Origin: Sepioteuthis lessoniana
Lineage: Eukaryota; Mollusca; Cephalopoda; Myopsida; Loliginidae
Length of the DNA: 64,000 bases
NCBI GenBank assembly: GCA_963585895.1
Contig: OY757904.1
Location: 9,426,426 to 9,490,425, forward strand
Reading direction: 5' to 3'
Shown: positions 32,466-43,430 of the stretch, piece after piece
Layout of the letters: each line of letters opens with the position of its first letter
Position numbering within the stretch: the first letter of the stretch is position 1
The notes under the pieces: model-generated
What the model saw: only the letters and a program-made list of their open reading frames with translations
The model's database searches: none
What the model was told of the DNA's origin: nothing
Position numbers and translations under genes: made by a program

Positions 32466-32695
32466 GCATTCATAGTATGATAGTTACTTTCCTTGGAAAT
32501 GCACTTGACGAACAGAGTTCAAATCCTGGACGAGGCTGTAGGCATATCACATCGTACTATTCTCTTTCCACCTATGACAAATTAGTAGGGCAGACTTGGC
32601 TCTTTAACCTATGTTTGGAAAACAGTCTAGGAGAAAGAAAACTCTTTTTACTAAAGCATCCTTACCCGTACGCATCACATAATCTTCTGTAAATT
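32466..32695 (+). mobile_element. S2 SINE-like repeat
   Basis: Blocks 'gttcaaatcctggacgaggc', 'gacaaattagtagggcagac', 'ttggctctttaacct' and 'agtctaggagaaagaaaact' in family order. Placed back to back with the S1 SINE. Confidence 0.72.
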
Positions 32696-33114
32696 TCGCA
32701 AGGTTTGTATTTCTCTGCCTAAATTCAATGGCAGACCTCTTTTCAAGCACTGACGAAGTTCATGGCCACAAAAATTCTTCGGAAAGTATCAAGATCACAT
32801 TTACCGCTGAAAAAATCCATGCTTATTTGCATAAAGCAAAAAAAGAGACGGCCAAATCTTTCATCGTGTCTTTTCTCATCTATCTGGTGTGGGAAACTTT
32901 TTTTTTTTTACTATTTTATATGGTTAGATGATCGTATTGTAATAAAAATTTATATTGTTCTTACTATCGGAGGGGTGTCTTGTTCATGAAGGTGCCAAAA
33001 TTCTCTGCAACTCATTCCAATTAACACCCCCCACCCGACCCGTCACAAGACTTACCGACCAAGTTGCGTCGATCCCCGTTTTGTGGATCTTTACAAACAC
33101 AACGTGGGCGCAGA
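32696..33114. other. Unassigned sequence between SINEs
   Basis: A 67-codon frame from 32728 (MADLFSSTDEVHGHKN..) opens with ATG but has no recognisable domain. Poly(T) at 32899-32912. Confidence 0.4.
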
Positions 33115-33290
33115 AAGCATTGGCACAGATATCACTAGGAATATGGATTAGGAAAGGCATGAATCTATTTGTTCTTCCCCTCAGCTATTGGTAAATAGTT
33201 GGGCAAACTGGTTTCTTTGGCCTTCTTTAGACAAACAGTTTTGAAGAAGGAAAACCTTACATTCAAACCAACTCTATTCCAGCGGTGGAG
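33115..33290 (+). mobile_element. S2 SINE-like repeat, 3' part
   Basis: Carries 'agctattggtaaatagttgg', 'gcaaactggtttctttggcc' and 'attcaaaccaactctattcc', the family's middle and 3' blocks, without the tRNA-like head. Confidence 0.65.
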
Positions 33291-34809
33291 GGGGAGGCGG
33301 AGGAAATCATTAAATTGAAAGAAGATTCACAAAACTGTTCCGTAAAAAGGTTTTTGCGGGACAAAATTTACTTTGGTATATTCTCTGTGTCCCGGGTAAC
33401 AACAGGTACTTCTGCTAGTTTTTTTTATGTGTATATATGTATTTTAATGTTACGTATATACAAAGGAATGAAAAGAGGAAAGAAAAGATAATTGAGAGCA
33501 TTATGAAAGCGGCTTGGTGATTATCAAGATCGTCGGCACATCAAATTTTAATTCTGGTGGCTTGCCAAGTGCATTCGTTCCTTCGTCGAACAAATCGCTG
33601 ACCGATAAAGGACTCTTGTCTCGAATCGGTTGATTGACGATTTGCTTGTCTGTTTTGTTTACTTGCACTTACATTCACGAAACGTTCAGTTGAAAGCAGA
33701 TGAAAGCACGTGACCGAAACGACCGGTTCCAATATTATCATTGGACGCTCAGTGTTCATGTTATTTGGTAATTCGAAAAGTCTCCTTTTAATGAAAGTGT
33801 CATTTGCTGATTTACAAACACATCTATTCGGCCAGTAACTTCAAATTCCTTTTTATTAAACACTATTAACGCTTCAAGAAATTGCCAGCACAAATCTTGA
33901 TGGAAAAAAAGTGAACATATTTTCTGTTTTTTTTTTTATTGTAAAGTCTGCATTAATTTTTAAAATATCATAAATAAATCGGCTGATTTCAAAGACAGAC
34001 CAAGGTGAGTAAAGAGTTCTGCAATACTTTATAAAAATGAGACAAAATTCACTGTTCCAGATGCTTTTGTAAAGGTCATGAGGGTGAAGAAACATTTTGG
34101 ACGGTGAGATAACGAGCTCACCTGATACTCTCTGAGTGCTACTCACTGGATTTACTTATATGGCTTTGAAAGTGGCCTTGGAATACACGGTTTTAGAGCT
34201 AGCCTGATCTTGTCTAATCAGTGAAGTTCTTGCAATACGACCGAAATCTATTATTATTTCCGGTTGTAACCGGACGTAATTTTTCTAGGGAGTGCGAGTA
34301 ATCCGATTTGTTTATATTTGTGAGCAGGTCGTGACACAACCATCGGCCATTGTTCCTTTTAGAGACTTGTCCTTTGTCATCTATTCATTCCTTCTAGATC
34401 AACTGGACCTCAAAATTTCAGGTTAAATACTTAATTCCTACTCTGAATTCGCAACTGTCCTTCTTCTATCTGTACGACTCTCAGTACAAAGACTATCTTT
34501 CTGGTTGTCATTAAAGCTGTTGAAACTCATCAATATTCTCGTCCATATTCCTGTATTTTCCTTTCTTCTTAATGTAATAGGGTAGACCACAATTTGCCTT
34601 GCCGCAAAAAATTCTAAAAATAAACTTCCTAAGTTGGAGTAATCAACATCAGATCCTAATTCAAAAATTCCACAAATAATGGACACATCTCTGGTATTTA
34701 TTAGATGTATTTTTCTAGAGCAAACGAATTCCCTCACAGAAGTAAATTGGTTTAATTGTGATCAACTACGCCTTCACCTTTTGCGCAACAAAAGTTTTTC
34801 GTTGCTTCC
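33291..34809. other. Interval without recognised gene
   Basis: About 1.5 kb with no named repeat. Open minus frames at 33541-33759, 33874-34146 and 34438-34737 (72-99 codons) have ordinary composition but no motif I can place, so none is called. Confidence 0.45.
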
Positions 34810-34900
34810 TCGGCGTTATGGCTCAGTTTGAATAAGATAAGCATTATTTCTCGAATAGGAATATGTTGCTGGTTCACCCGTGTGGCTTTCAAATCCCACA
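34810..34900 (+). repeat. tRNA-like SINE head fragment
   Basis: 'cgttatggctcagtttgaat' at about 34814-34833 is a good A box, and 'tgttgctggttcacccgtgt' at about 34864-34883 has B-box character. No body repeat is seen elsewhere, so it may be an old SINE head or tRNA pseudogene. Confidence 0.45.
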
Positions 34901-34985
34901 CAGAGTGAAGCAATGCACAAAATCTCAGCGCAACAATTACTACCGACCAATTACTCACCTCGACTTGAATTGGTTCGGTCACGTG

Positions 34986-35881
34986 ATTTCATCATCATCA
35001 TATCGTGCTGGCAGCACGGATATCCCTGGCCCTCTCTCGCCACTCCTCCCTATCGTTCATCGCCCTAGGTAGGTCTTCAGGACAACATCCTGTATCCTCA
35101 CATAGCTGCTGAATGTACGTTCGAGCTGGTCGTCCTGCTTTTGCGCGGCCATGTGTGGGGATCCATAAGAGTACATCTCTTATGAGTTCATCTCTGCTTC
35201 TCCAGCAGTGTCCTGCATGTCTGGTTCTTCTAACTTGAATAGTTTTCGTGATAGGGGGTAGGTGGCCGTACAGTTGGTGTCTTGTGGGGTGTTGCTGCCA
35301 GGACCTGTTCAGGACTGCACGCAGCATTCTTGTGTAATTGCCATCTAGTTTCTTCTCCAGCCGTTTTGTTAGCGTCCATGTAGTGCATCCATATAGCAGT
35401 ATCGATGTGACCGCTGCCTGGAAGAAACTCCGTTTCATTTTATCGGTTAGGTCTGATTTCCATATAATCGATAGCCTATTGATAGCTGTCCATGCTTTCG
35501 TTAACCTCGTTTCGATGTCCTTTTCGGTTGATTCGACGCTGCTTCCTAGGTACGTGAATTTGTCTACTAGTTTAAGTGGGGCTCCTTCTAGAGTGGAGAT
35601 GTCCCCCGTTTGGTTATAGCACATATATTCCGTTTTGTGTGCATTAACATAGAGGCCTATGCTTGCTGCTGCTCGTTCCAAACTATGCAGAAGTGTTTCG
35701 GCTTGGTCAGGTGTATTTGCCAGTATCGCTATGTCATCGGCGTAGTCGGCGTCGGTAATTGTTGTTGCGGGGTATCTTCTGCTTCTTTTCTTCGTCAGTT
35801 CGAAGCCATTCTCTTTGATTTTGTCAATCGATGTTCTAAGTACGTAGTCTAGACAAATGATAAAGAGGTACGGGGCCAGAG
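34986..35881 (-). mobile_element. RTE-type LINE copy C, 5'-truncated, recent
   Basis: Minus-strand RTE 3' part from within the RT domain (just before LAPYLF) to the trinucleotide tail (tcatcatcatca on the plus strand, 34989-35000). No stop or frameshift interrupts it. A possible 5-bp duplication cacgt flanks it (34979-34983 and 35875-35879), too short to be decisive. It lies head to head with copy D, about 200 bp away, and the two share about 890 bp of homologous sequence in opposite orientation. Confidence 0.92.
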
Positions 35882-35891
35882 CACGTACCAA
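34998..35891 (-). CDS. RTE reverse-transcriptase C-terminal frame, uninterrupted, 5'-truncated
   Basis: A 297-codon open frame on the minus strand. It begins in flanking sequence (no authentic start) and enters the element at LAPYLFIICLDYVLR. It contains ITDADYADDIAIL with the catalytic YADD at 35733-35744, NAHKTEYMCYNQTG, DKFTYLGSS, KSDLTDKMKRSFFQAAV, YGCTTWTLTKR, the basic region RRTRHAGHCWRSRDE and AKAGRPARTYIQQLCEDTG, ending DIRAASTI. Where copy B has stops, this copy has Cys, Trp and Gln, so it gives the likely family state. It lacks endonuclease and RT motif A, so the product could not retrotranspose. The open frame shows a young copy, not a functional gene. Confidence 0.88.
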   Translation of the reverse strand: MVRALAPYLFIICLDYVLRTSIDKIKENGFELTKKRSRRYPATTITDADYADDIAILANTPDQAETLLHSLERAAASIGLYVNAHKTEYMCYNQTGDISTLEGAPLKLVDKFTYLGSSVESTEKDIETRLTKAWTAINRLSIIWKSDLTDKMKRSFFQAAVTSILLYGCTTWTLTKRLEKKLDGNYTRMLRAVLNRSWQQHPTRHQLYGHLPPITKTIQVRRTRHAGHCWRSRDELIRDVLLWIPTHGRAKAGRPARTYIQQLCEDTGCCPEDLPRAMNDREEWRERARDIRAASTI

Positions 35892-36085
35892 AATATTGCA
35901 AAAAATTTAACTCTCTCTTGTAATTCTTTTAATCATATCTTTGAGAAAACGAAGCTAGATATACATATATATATATAGAGAGAGTTGATTTGGCAAGACG
36001 TATGAATTGTGAAAATAAAAAAAAAGTAATGAAAACTATTATTTGTTTGCAGATTTCTTTTTTATAGACATATTATGTATTTTTA

Positions 36086-37585
36086 GGGCCGTTTCCTCGA
36101 GAAAAACTCGACTCAGTACTTAGAAAAATTAAAAATAGAAAAGCTGCAGTGCTCGATAAAATTCCCTCAGAAGTATGGAAGACCAGACAATTCGACGACA
36201 CACTGTTCCGACACTGTAATGCAGTATATAATCAAAATCCGATAGACAGATGGATGAAGAGATGCATCCTCCCTTTCCCTAAAAAGGGCGACCTCAGACT
36301 AGCCAAGAACTACCGAGGTATAGCGCTAACGTCCATACCAGCCAAAATATACAATGCCCTACAACGCAATCGCATAGAACCCAAAATTGACAACATTCTT
36401 ATGAAGAACCAAAATGGCTTCCGGAGAAATAGATCCACGACCTCACAAATTCTGACTATCCGTAGAATTTTTGAAGGTGTACGTGCAAAAAAACTACAGG
36501 CAACAATATTATTTGTCGAATTTACCAAAGCCTTTGACTCCATTCACAGTGGGAGGATGGAGCAAATTCTACTCGCATATGGCCAACCGAAAAAAACTGC
36601 CGCAGCCATAATGATTCTCTACAGAAACACCCAAGTGAAAGCACATTCTCCGTATGGAGACACAGACTACTTTGATATTGTAGCAGGAGTACTGCAAGGG
36701 GACACACTAGCCCCATACCTCTTTATCATCTGTCTAGACTACGAGCTTAGAACATCTATTGATAAAATCAAAGAAAATGGTTTCACGCTAACAAAGGAAA
36801 GAAGCAGAAGATACCCCGCAAAAACAATTACCGACGCCGACTACGCCGATGACATATCGCTTCTAGCAAATGCATCCGCTCAAGCCGAAACCCTACTATA
36901 TAGTCTGGAACGAGCCGTTGCAAGCATTGACCTCCATCTCAATGCACACAAAACGGAATATACGTGCTTTAATCAAACAGGCGACATCTCCATACTCTCT
37001 GAAAATTGTTGACAAGTTCACCTACCTTGGAAGCAGTATCTCATCAACCGAGAAAGACATTGACACGCAACTAGCAAAGACATGGACTGCTATCAATAGG
37101 CTATAGGTCAAATGGAAGTCAGACCTGACCGATAAAATGAAACGCAGTTTCTTCCAAGCAGCGGTCGTATCGATACTGCTATATGGATGCACTACTTGGA
37201 CGTTAACGAAACGGATGGAGAAAAAGCTTGACGGCAGCTACACAAGAATGTTGCGAGCAATATTGAACAAGTCCTGGAGGCAACACCCAACAAAGTAGCA
37301 GCTATACGGCCATCTACCACCCATCACGAAAACTATCAAAATCAGACGAACCAGACAAGCGGGACACCGTTGGAGAAGTAGATACGAGCTCCTATGAAAT
37401 ATCCTCCAGTGGACCCCTTTACATGGAGGAGCAAAGACAGGGTGACCAGCTGGAACCTACATACAGCAGCTCTGTGTAGACAAGGGGTGTAGCCCTGAAG
37501 ACCTGCCGGAAGCGATGAACGATAGGAAGGTGTGGCGAGAGAGGGTCAGGGCTATCCGTACTGATGGCACGACAAGATGATGATT
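36086..37585 (+). mobile_element. RTE-type LINE copy D, 5'-truncated, inactivated
   Basis: Starts just upstream of the RT domain (homologous to 22619 in copy B) and runs to a short GATGATGAT tail at 37577-37585. The frame 36149-37012 reads RT motifs KNYRGIALTS, FVEFTKAFDS, VLQGDTLAPYLF and YADD (36842-36853). The motif A catalytic Asp is changed to Glu (gaa at 36518-36520; gac in copy B). A small deletion near 36990-37005 ends the frame, the sequence resumes with KIVDKFTYLGSSISSTEKDID, and a TAG interrupts it at about 37103. The C-terminal region is present but degraded (for example 'caaagtagcagctatacgg' near 37292 carries a stop). Confidence 0.92.
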
Positions 37586-38064
37586 TTGTATTTTTGTAAT
37601 TCAATACAAAGAATAAATGTGAAAACTTAGAAAAAAATTACCACATTAAAATACGATTCATTAATATCTGTTTCTCATTTTTTATTATTAGACTGAAATG
37701 CCGAATAACTTAGTTTAATTCGAGGGGTTCTAGACAGGATCCTGTTATGTTATTAAAAACGGTCGGATCAATCCAAGTTGAGATTTCTTAAAAAGAGGAA
37801 TAACGAAGGTGCAAATTTTTGTTCACGATACCCCGTAGATGTGGCATCCCTCACATTAAAATGGCCTTACATCGTATACTAGTATCGTGGATCGACGAAA
37901 AATACTAGGCTTACTATAAACAGAAGTACATTGATTAAAGCTGAAATTGAAGCCCCACTGAGGATCAAAGTTATTAAATAGTAATAATCGTTGAGCAACA
38001 TTAATAATCATTTTACCTCAACGTGGCACCTAAAAACTAATATCAAAACATACGGATAGCACGA
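37586..38064. other. AT-rich sequence without recognised gene
   Basis: Nothing recognised between RTE copies D and H. Confidence 0.5.
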
Positions 38065-38660
38065 AGTTCTTTGACTCTCACACACCATTATATTCTATCG
38101 GCTATCACTCTTAGTGAGCCCTCCAAATTGCATCAAGTGTCTACACAGAGCTAATGTAAGTAAGCCCTTGCTGGTCAGCTAACAAAGGTGTGACAAATTG
38201 TAGGAGTTCAAAAGAGAGCATCATTTATGGGTTCGTCCCTATTTCTTCATTAGTGTTCCGTATGTCTTATTTGTTTTACTTGTATGGTGTGTGAGGTGGG
38301 AGGCAAGTGGCCGTAGAGCAGCTATTGAGTGGACAGTTGCACCCTGGATTTTTTTCAAAACAACGTGTAGCAGTCTTGTCTATATCATATCTAGTCTTTT
38401 TGCAATTCGTTTAGTAAGCGTTTATGTGGTGTATCCATACAGTAGCACTGATACAGTCACTGCTTGGAAGAAATACCCTTTTATTCTATCAGAGAACTCA
38501 GATTCCCTTATGATCGATAGCCTGTCAAAATCAGTTCACACTTTCTCTAAGCGTTTGTTGACATTGCTTTCAGTAGATGAGATATTGCTGCTGAGGTGTG
38601 TGAACTGGTTTATAAATTTTAGAGTCTTCCAACTTAAGGTGGAGATGTTTATATCTTGAA
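38065..38660 (-). mobile_element. RTE-type LINE copy H, old 3' fragment
   Basis: Diverged minus-strand copy aligning with copies C and G, for example the plus-strand string 'gtggtgtatccatacagtag' (the YGCTT region in reverse), 'actgcttggaagaaatacc' and 'gaggcaagtggccgtagagc'. Many stops; no tail. Same old subfamily as copy G. Confidence 0.8.
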
Positions 38661-39179
38661 AAAACTTCCATCGACTTTACCTTTTACGATGAAGAAGCAA
38701 TTGTTTCTTTTTTATCCCGTAATGGAGACAGAGAGTTATATTAAATATACTTATTGCATAAAAGATGCTGACGAGCCAAGACGTCTGCAACTGGATGTAC
38801 ACAACAAGTTCTGACCAAAGAATAACGATTTCTTCCGATGAAGAACCTGGAAGCTCTAAAAGAAAGAACATTTCCCCAGACATGTTCAATGGAATTGCAC
38901 ATTCGATGATTTTCATGCCATTAAACACAAGCAAAGTGCAATGTTCTATGCCGAAATAGATTTCCACCCAAATCTTAGAGAAATTTGTGTGGAAAAGCCA
39001 CTCTTTATCGGCGATAGAAAAACTGAATAAAAAGGAAGAAATGTTTTTGTGGTGTTTTAAAAACTAGCACAAATAAAAGAAAATACACTAATATAGAATA
39101 CATATAAATCAATGTACGAAATCATTTTTCATAATAAAAAAAACAAAAACTAAGGATACAAGAAGGAAATTTTCGGCAG
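38661..39179. other. Unassigned sequence
   Basis: A 64-codon plus frame from 38765 (MLTSQDVCNWMYTTSSDQ..SDEEPGSSKRKN..) has protein-like composition but no identifiable domain. Poly(A) at 39133-39149. Confidence 0.35.
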
Positions 39180-39335
39180 GTGGAATCCCCGTGGTATTAT
39201 CGCTGCGGCTCCGAAGTAAGCGAGTTCAAACTCCACTCGCACTATTACGTTCACTTTCGAAATAATACTACTGGGAAAGGCATGAACCCACTTAACCCTC
39301 CAGTTATGGGTTAAGTTGCATCACTTCTGGTATTA
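39180..39335 (+). mobile_element. S2-related SINE, head and middle
   Basis: 'agcgagttcaaactccactc' (B box), 'gcactattacgttcactttc' and 'gggaaaggcatgaaccca' match the copy at 59660-59945 closely, a sub-branch of S2 with a distinct head. The 3' block is missing. Confidence 0.7.
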
Positions 39336-40925
39336 GTTATCAAACTACGAAGTTTGATATACTATTAAACACAAAATATAATATAATATACTAAAATATA
39401 ATATAATATAATATAATATTAAACACAAAACCCCCCCGAATCAACCAACGATTTTTTTATAAATATGAAGCTAGAATTATTGGCCATCCAGTAAGAATCG
39501 AGATGACTAATAATCTTTTGACCAGCCAGCCAGCATTATTTTACAATAAAATGCTCAATAATTGTAATTGTGTTGCGACAACTGGTATATCGGTGATGGC
39601 TAATCCTCGGATGGATCAGGGGAAAACCCCCCACAAAAGCACAACTCACTTCGAATTATAGGACTTCATTGCTTAATATTCTCCATTCAATTCCCCGAGT
39701 TGTGGAAGCAGGAAGAAATAAATAACTGACATTACGTACGGGTTAGCTTCTTCTTCTTCCCGTTAAGGAACAGACTCTTCTCGTGTCTTTGATTCGTTCC
39801 TAGTTCAATAAATATTCGTCTTCTTATACTCTTGCCACCAAAAGAGAAACAGAGGTAAAATCCCAAAATCTGTCATTTTCGCCCCCACTTCCGCGTAGTG
39901 GTGAATGACATCGTCTGGCCAGCTCTCGTCACCACTTAGATAGTAACCTCGGCAAGACCTAGTCTGGAGTGCTAGGTCAAATATATCTTGTTAAATCTCG
40001 TCTACTGTTGGCTTTTTGATAACTTATCGATTCGCGCCAAAGTATCATTTGCTTATAGTGTTACAGTAACTATTTGATAATACTTTTTGAAGTGTCGCTT
40101 TAGAGGTTAACAGTTTCATAGTATTGTGCAAGCTCCTTACTTCCGGGTGTGTGGATGTCAAATGGATGCGACAGCCAGGCATGCAGGCTGAAAAATACTC
40201 TTTATCTTTTAGATACCAGAACAATAGAAACAACAAAATACTTCAAATTCTGTATAATATTATAGTGGTTTTAAAACAGCTACAGCAAAGAGATTTGCCA
40301 TAGATTTTATGTATGAAAGCGAGTATATTCCTTTGTCTTCCATTATCTCTGAAAAAAGTTTTCTGTCTCAGTCGTTGAAAACTTCGAAAATTCATGATAT
40401 TCTGAGATTAAGGACAGGCGCAAACACAGAAGTATAAAGTACGTTTGCCTCTTGAAAAATTGGCTAGACGTCTAAAGAAAACAGAACAATAAGTAAATCT
40501 ATCATATATCTAGTAAATATAGAAAATACAGAAGATTTATTTCTATTGCAAGAAATCTCTGACCAGCGCAAAATATATTTTTCATTAGATGTATGTAATA
40601 GTTCCCAGCTCTTTAAAAACGAGAAAGACAATATACAGTTAAAAACATTTTTGCAGCAAACTTTTATACCAACTAAATATATTACGTTTGTAGTCAAAGT
40701 TTTTGTCCTGCAAAACCTCCTCACCACCAAAAAACGCGCCACCTAGGTATGACACAGTCGTATAAACGCGCATGCGCACACACACTCATATATACAAAAA
40801 TCTATTCGTTTAATTGATAATATCTTACGTTAGGAAAGTTGTGAGATTAAACTGATTTGAATGATGTCAGTTCAGTTTCTGTGTATTTATTAATTATCAA
40901 AATATTTAAAGCAACACTTCTTAAG

Positions 40926-40926
<1 letters not shown>
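39336..40926. other. Interval without recognised gene
   Basis: Contains an aatat-rich microsatellite-like stretch at 39370-39420 and otherwise no recognised repeat or gene. The mirrored frames at 40464-40746 are open on both strands for 66-92 codons but lack motifs. Confidence 0.45.
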
Positions 40927-40961
<35 letters not shown>

Positions 40962-40997
40962 ATGTGTGTGTGTGTGTGCGCGCGCGCGCGTGTGTGT
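40927..40997. repeat. (TA)n(TG)n(CG)n alternating purine-pyrimidine tract
   Basis: About 70 bp of strict purine-pyrimidine alternation, passing from TA through TG to a CG run at 40978-40990 and back to TG. Such tracts are classic candidates for Z-DNA. Confidence 0.93.
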
Positions 40998-41387
40998 CTG
41001 TGTCTATGTGAGTATAAACAAATGTTTAAGTTAGATATTTGAGTAAAACAATAATTTTAACCCCACCCTCGTTCATGCTTAACAGTTATCTTCCAAATGA
41101 AGAGCTCAGTATCAGGTTTCCATGATATCAGAGATGATGTAATGATCAGTTGAAGACACTTGGATGCCTATTAATAATTTTCATTCAACGGGTGGATATG
41201 TGACGTTACCTGCTCTTTTTTATTTGTTTCTTCTGTAGCAAATCAACTTTTTAAAAACCTTCAAAAATTTTTTCTCTGATGATGAACGAAACAAGTTGAG
41301 AAAAATAAAAAAAAATAAATACTTACAAAGAATCATTCATGTATGTCTCATTATTATTGTTTATCTATCTATCTATCTATCTATCTT
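40998..41387. other. Unassigned sequence ending in (ATCT)n
   Basis: No gene. An (ATCT)n run lies at 41361-41386, directly before the S2 SINE. Confidence 0.55.
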
Positions 41388-41640
41388 GTAAGGATTATCG
41401 TCGTTGGAAAGGACCCAGGTTCAAACTCTACACAAGACTGTTTGCATTTCACGTAGCACCTTGAGAAACATATGAATCCAACTATTCTCTCTCCAGCAAT
41501 GGGTAAATAGTAGGGCAGACTAGGCTCTAACATTGGATTGGCAATCGGTCCAGCAGTATGAAAACTCTAAACTCAGCTAAACTCTACTTAATAAATTGAC
41601 CTTGTGTCACACCACATTCGAGGGAAGGTGTGGGTAAATA
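41388..41640 (+). mobile_element. S2 SINE-like repeat
   Basis: Family blocks 'gacccaggttcaaactctac' (B box), 'gcatttcacgtagcaccttg', 'agcaatgggtaaatagtagg', 'gcagactaggctct' and 'aattgaccttgtgtcacacc'. Near complete. It is followed by a decayed CA/TA microsatellite at 41650-41717. Confidence 0.78.
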
Positions 41641-41859
41641 CCCGTACACGCGCGTACACACCCACACCCACACACACCCACACACATACACACACTTATA
41701 TATATATATATATATAATTTTATACTAGAGTATTAGAATCCAATGCTCTTGCTATCAGCAAATCAGACATCAATGGTCTGATACTGAGTTCAGTCAACAC
41801 ATTACTCGGCTCCTTATTTTGTTTCAAGGCACTAAAATCCAAACTCGTTAGTTATGGAA

Positions 41860-42055
41860 GTTCCTTTGAAGGCCTTATCAATCGGTCAAAGTAGATTTAT
41901 TTTTGTAGTCCATTAATGGGTTAGATAGATAAAAAAAACTGATTGCGAAGATACATTTTTGAATTATGTATCATTGTAAAGCATAATCGTTAAATTGACC
42001 TCAGCATAATCTAACTCAACAAGAGTTGACATGCCGTGCAACCAACCGACCCCAT
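41860..42055 (+). repeat. Diverged S3-like 3' portion
   Basis: Ends with 'aagagttgacatgccgtgca' and an accaaccgacc run like other S3 ends; the upstream part is too diverged to align by eye with confidence. Confidence 0.4.
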
Positions 42056-42409
42056 TGTATATTATTGCTTTACGAAATGTTTCATGAGGACAAGTTTGAT
42101 GTGAACAAGTTGACAGACTACAAATGTCATATGTTGTACATTGTACTCAACCAAAAACAATTCTAAGTGCAAATTTAAAATCAACAGACGCGATTTAGTC
42201 TAAAACAAACTTTTTAATCATAATCTTTGTTGACCAGTGTAATCTCAGGAGATCAGTATTCAATAACCAAGTCTGGTCTTACAACTAAAATTTTCTTGAT
42301 AAATTATTAGGCTTAGTTTCGTATAATGTAAAACCAAATGTGAGCATTTGAGGAAATTTGGGTTGTGAGTCGGGTGGGGACTGCCTATTTTGAAATATTC
42401 CTATTTGTC

Positions 42410-42411
<2 letters not shown>
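42056..42411. other. AT-rich sequence without recognised gene
   Basis: Nothing recognised. A (TA)n run follows at 42412-42444. Confidence 0.5.
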
Positions 42412-42447
<36 letters not shown>

Positions 42448-42451
42448 GGGG

Positions 42452-42545
42452 TGTAATGATTATCGTTAAAGGAAATAGACCCAGCTACTCGGTTTCAAAA
42501 CCTGTAAGTAAATTGATTTTGTTTCACATCGCGCTGGTGCCGGAA
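42452..42545 (+). mobile_element. S2 SINE-like head fragment
   Basis: 'gtaatgattatcgttaaagg', 'aaatagacccagctactcgg' and 'ttgttt..tgtttcacatcgcgctgg' match the head of the family. Placed directly after (TA)n at 42412-42444 and a G run. Confidence 0.6.
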
Positions 42546-42864
42546 GATTTGGTCATTACATACATAATCCTCTCAATAGTCTTGTGGATGAATAAATTCC
42601 ACGTAGGATCCTCTTTTGGTGAAAACAAATGTTAATTGATAAAATTTACCTATGCCCAAATAGTTTAACACTTCAAAGGGAAAAAAAGTTTTGAACTTTT
42701 CATAAGTAATTTTTATTCCACACTCAAATGTTTCAAGACGGTGGAACGTGTTATTACAAATTTTATTTGAGCAGAAACAAATTATAAAGAAATTCAATTC
42801 TTTGATATAAACTGAAAATGAAATGTTATTAACAAGTGATTCAGTCAAACATTTATACGCACTG

Positions 42865-43430
42865 ATGGTGGGGCTTAGAATACGCTGACTGTATTCTCTG
42901 CAGAGGGGTGAGATACCCCCTCCAAAAAACGATGTATAACTGTAAACTGCATCGGATGATGAGGCTTCATTTCTGGAGATCTGGGGAGTATAGAGTACCT
43001 CTTCATTACCATTATTCTCAAAGACGTAAACTCTGACCCGTTGTAAGGGTTTGCATTTATTATCCTTCCGCAACAGGCATGCCTTTTATTAGCGCTAAGT
43101 GAAACATAGACTCATCCTGTATTTGAACTCGTGACGTCGATTCCATTTCCAACAATGATAACCATTATGCTAAGCGTACCTCCCAAAATAGTTGTAGCCG
43201 TTAGGGTTCGATCTATAAGTCAAATATTCATATTTGATAGGACCTTGTGTAAAAAACAAAAATAAAACAAAAAATAAAACAAAAGGAAAACAAAACAACC
43301 TTTATATAAATAACTTCGCAAAACTAAAATATAAACATATAATAAACACAATTCCCTAACCTCTTGGCATAAAATAACCCTAGATGGATTGACTTTTTGT
43401 GAAAATCATTTAATCAATCAATCGAACTTT
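42865..43430 (+). repeat. S3 repeat interrupted by an S2 insertion
   Basis: 5' part at 42865-43060 ('ggggcttagaatacgctgac', 'gcagaggggtgagatacccc', 'atgatgaggcttcat', 'gagtacctcttcattacca') and 3' part at 43190-43425 ('gttagggttcgatctataag', A-rich linker, 'ataaaataaccctagatgga') belong to one S3 element. A minus-orientation S2 piece at 43068-43188 splits it. The 166-codon minus frame reaching back to 42573 crosses this repeat and is not called. Confidence 0.8.
43068..43188 (-). mobile_element. S2 SINE fragment nested in an S3 repeat
   Basis: Reverse complement of the S2 head: 'gtatttgaactcgtgacgtc' (B-box complement), 'gtgaaacatagactc' and 'aacgataaccattatg'-type A-box side with 'ataaccattatgctaagcg'. 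Its position inside S3 shows S2 was still mobile after this S3 copy had inserted. Confidence 0.7.

Noticed and set aside
38765-38959. 64-codon plus frame with SDEEPGSSKRKN
   Set aside because: Protein-like composition, but no domain, no splice context and no repeat copy to support a call.
42573-43073. 166-codon minus-strand frame
   Set aside because: Its first part is antisense S3 repeat, and the remainder has no recognisable domain.
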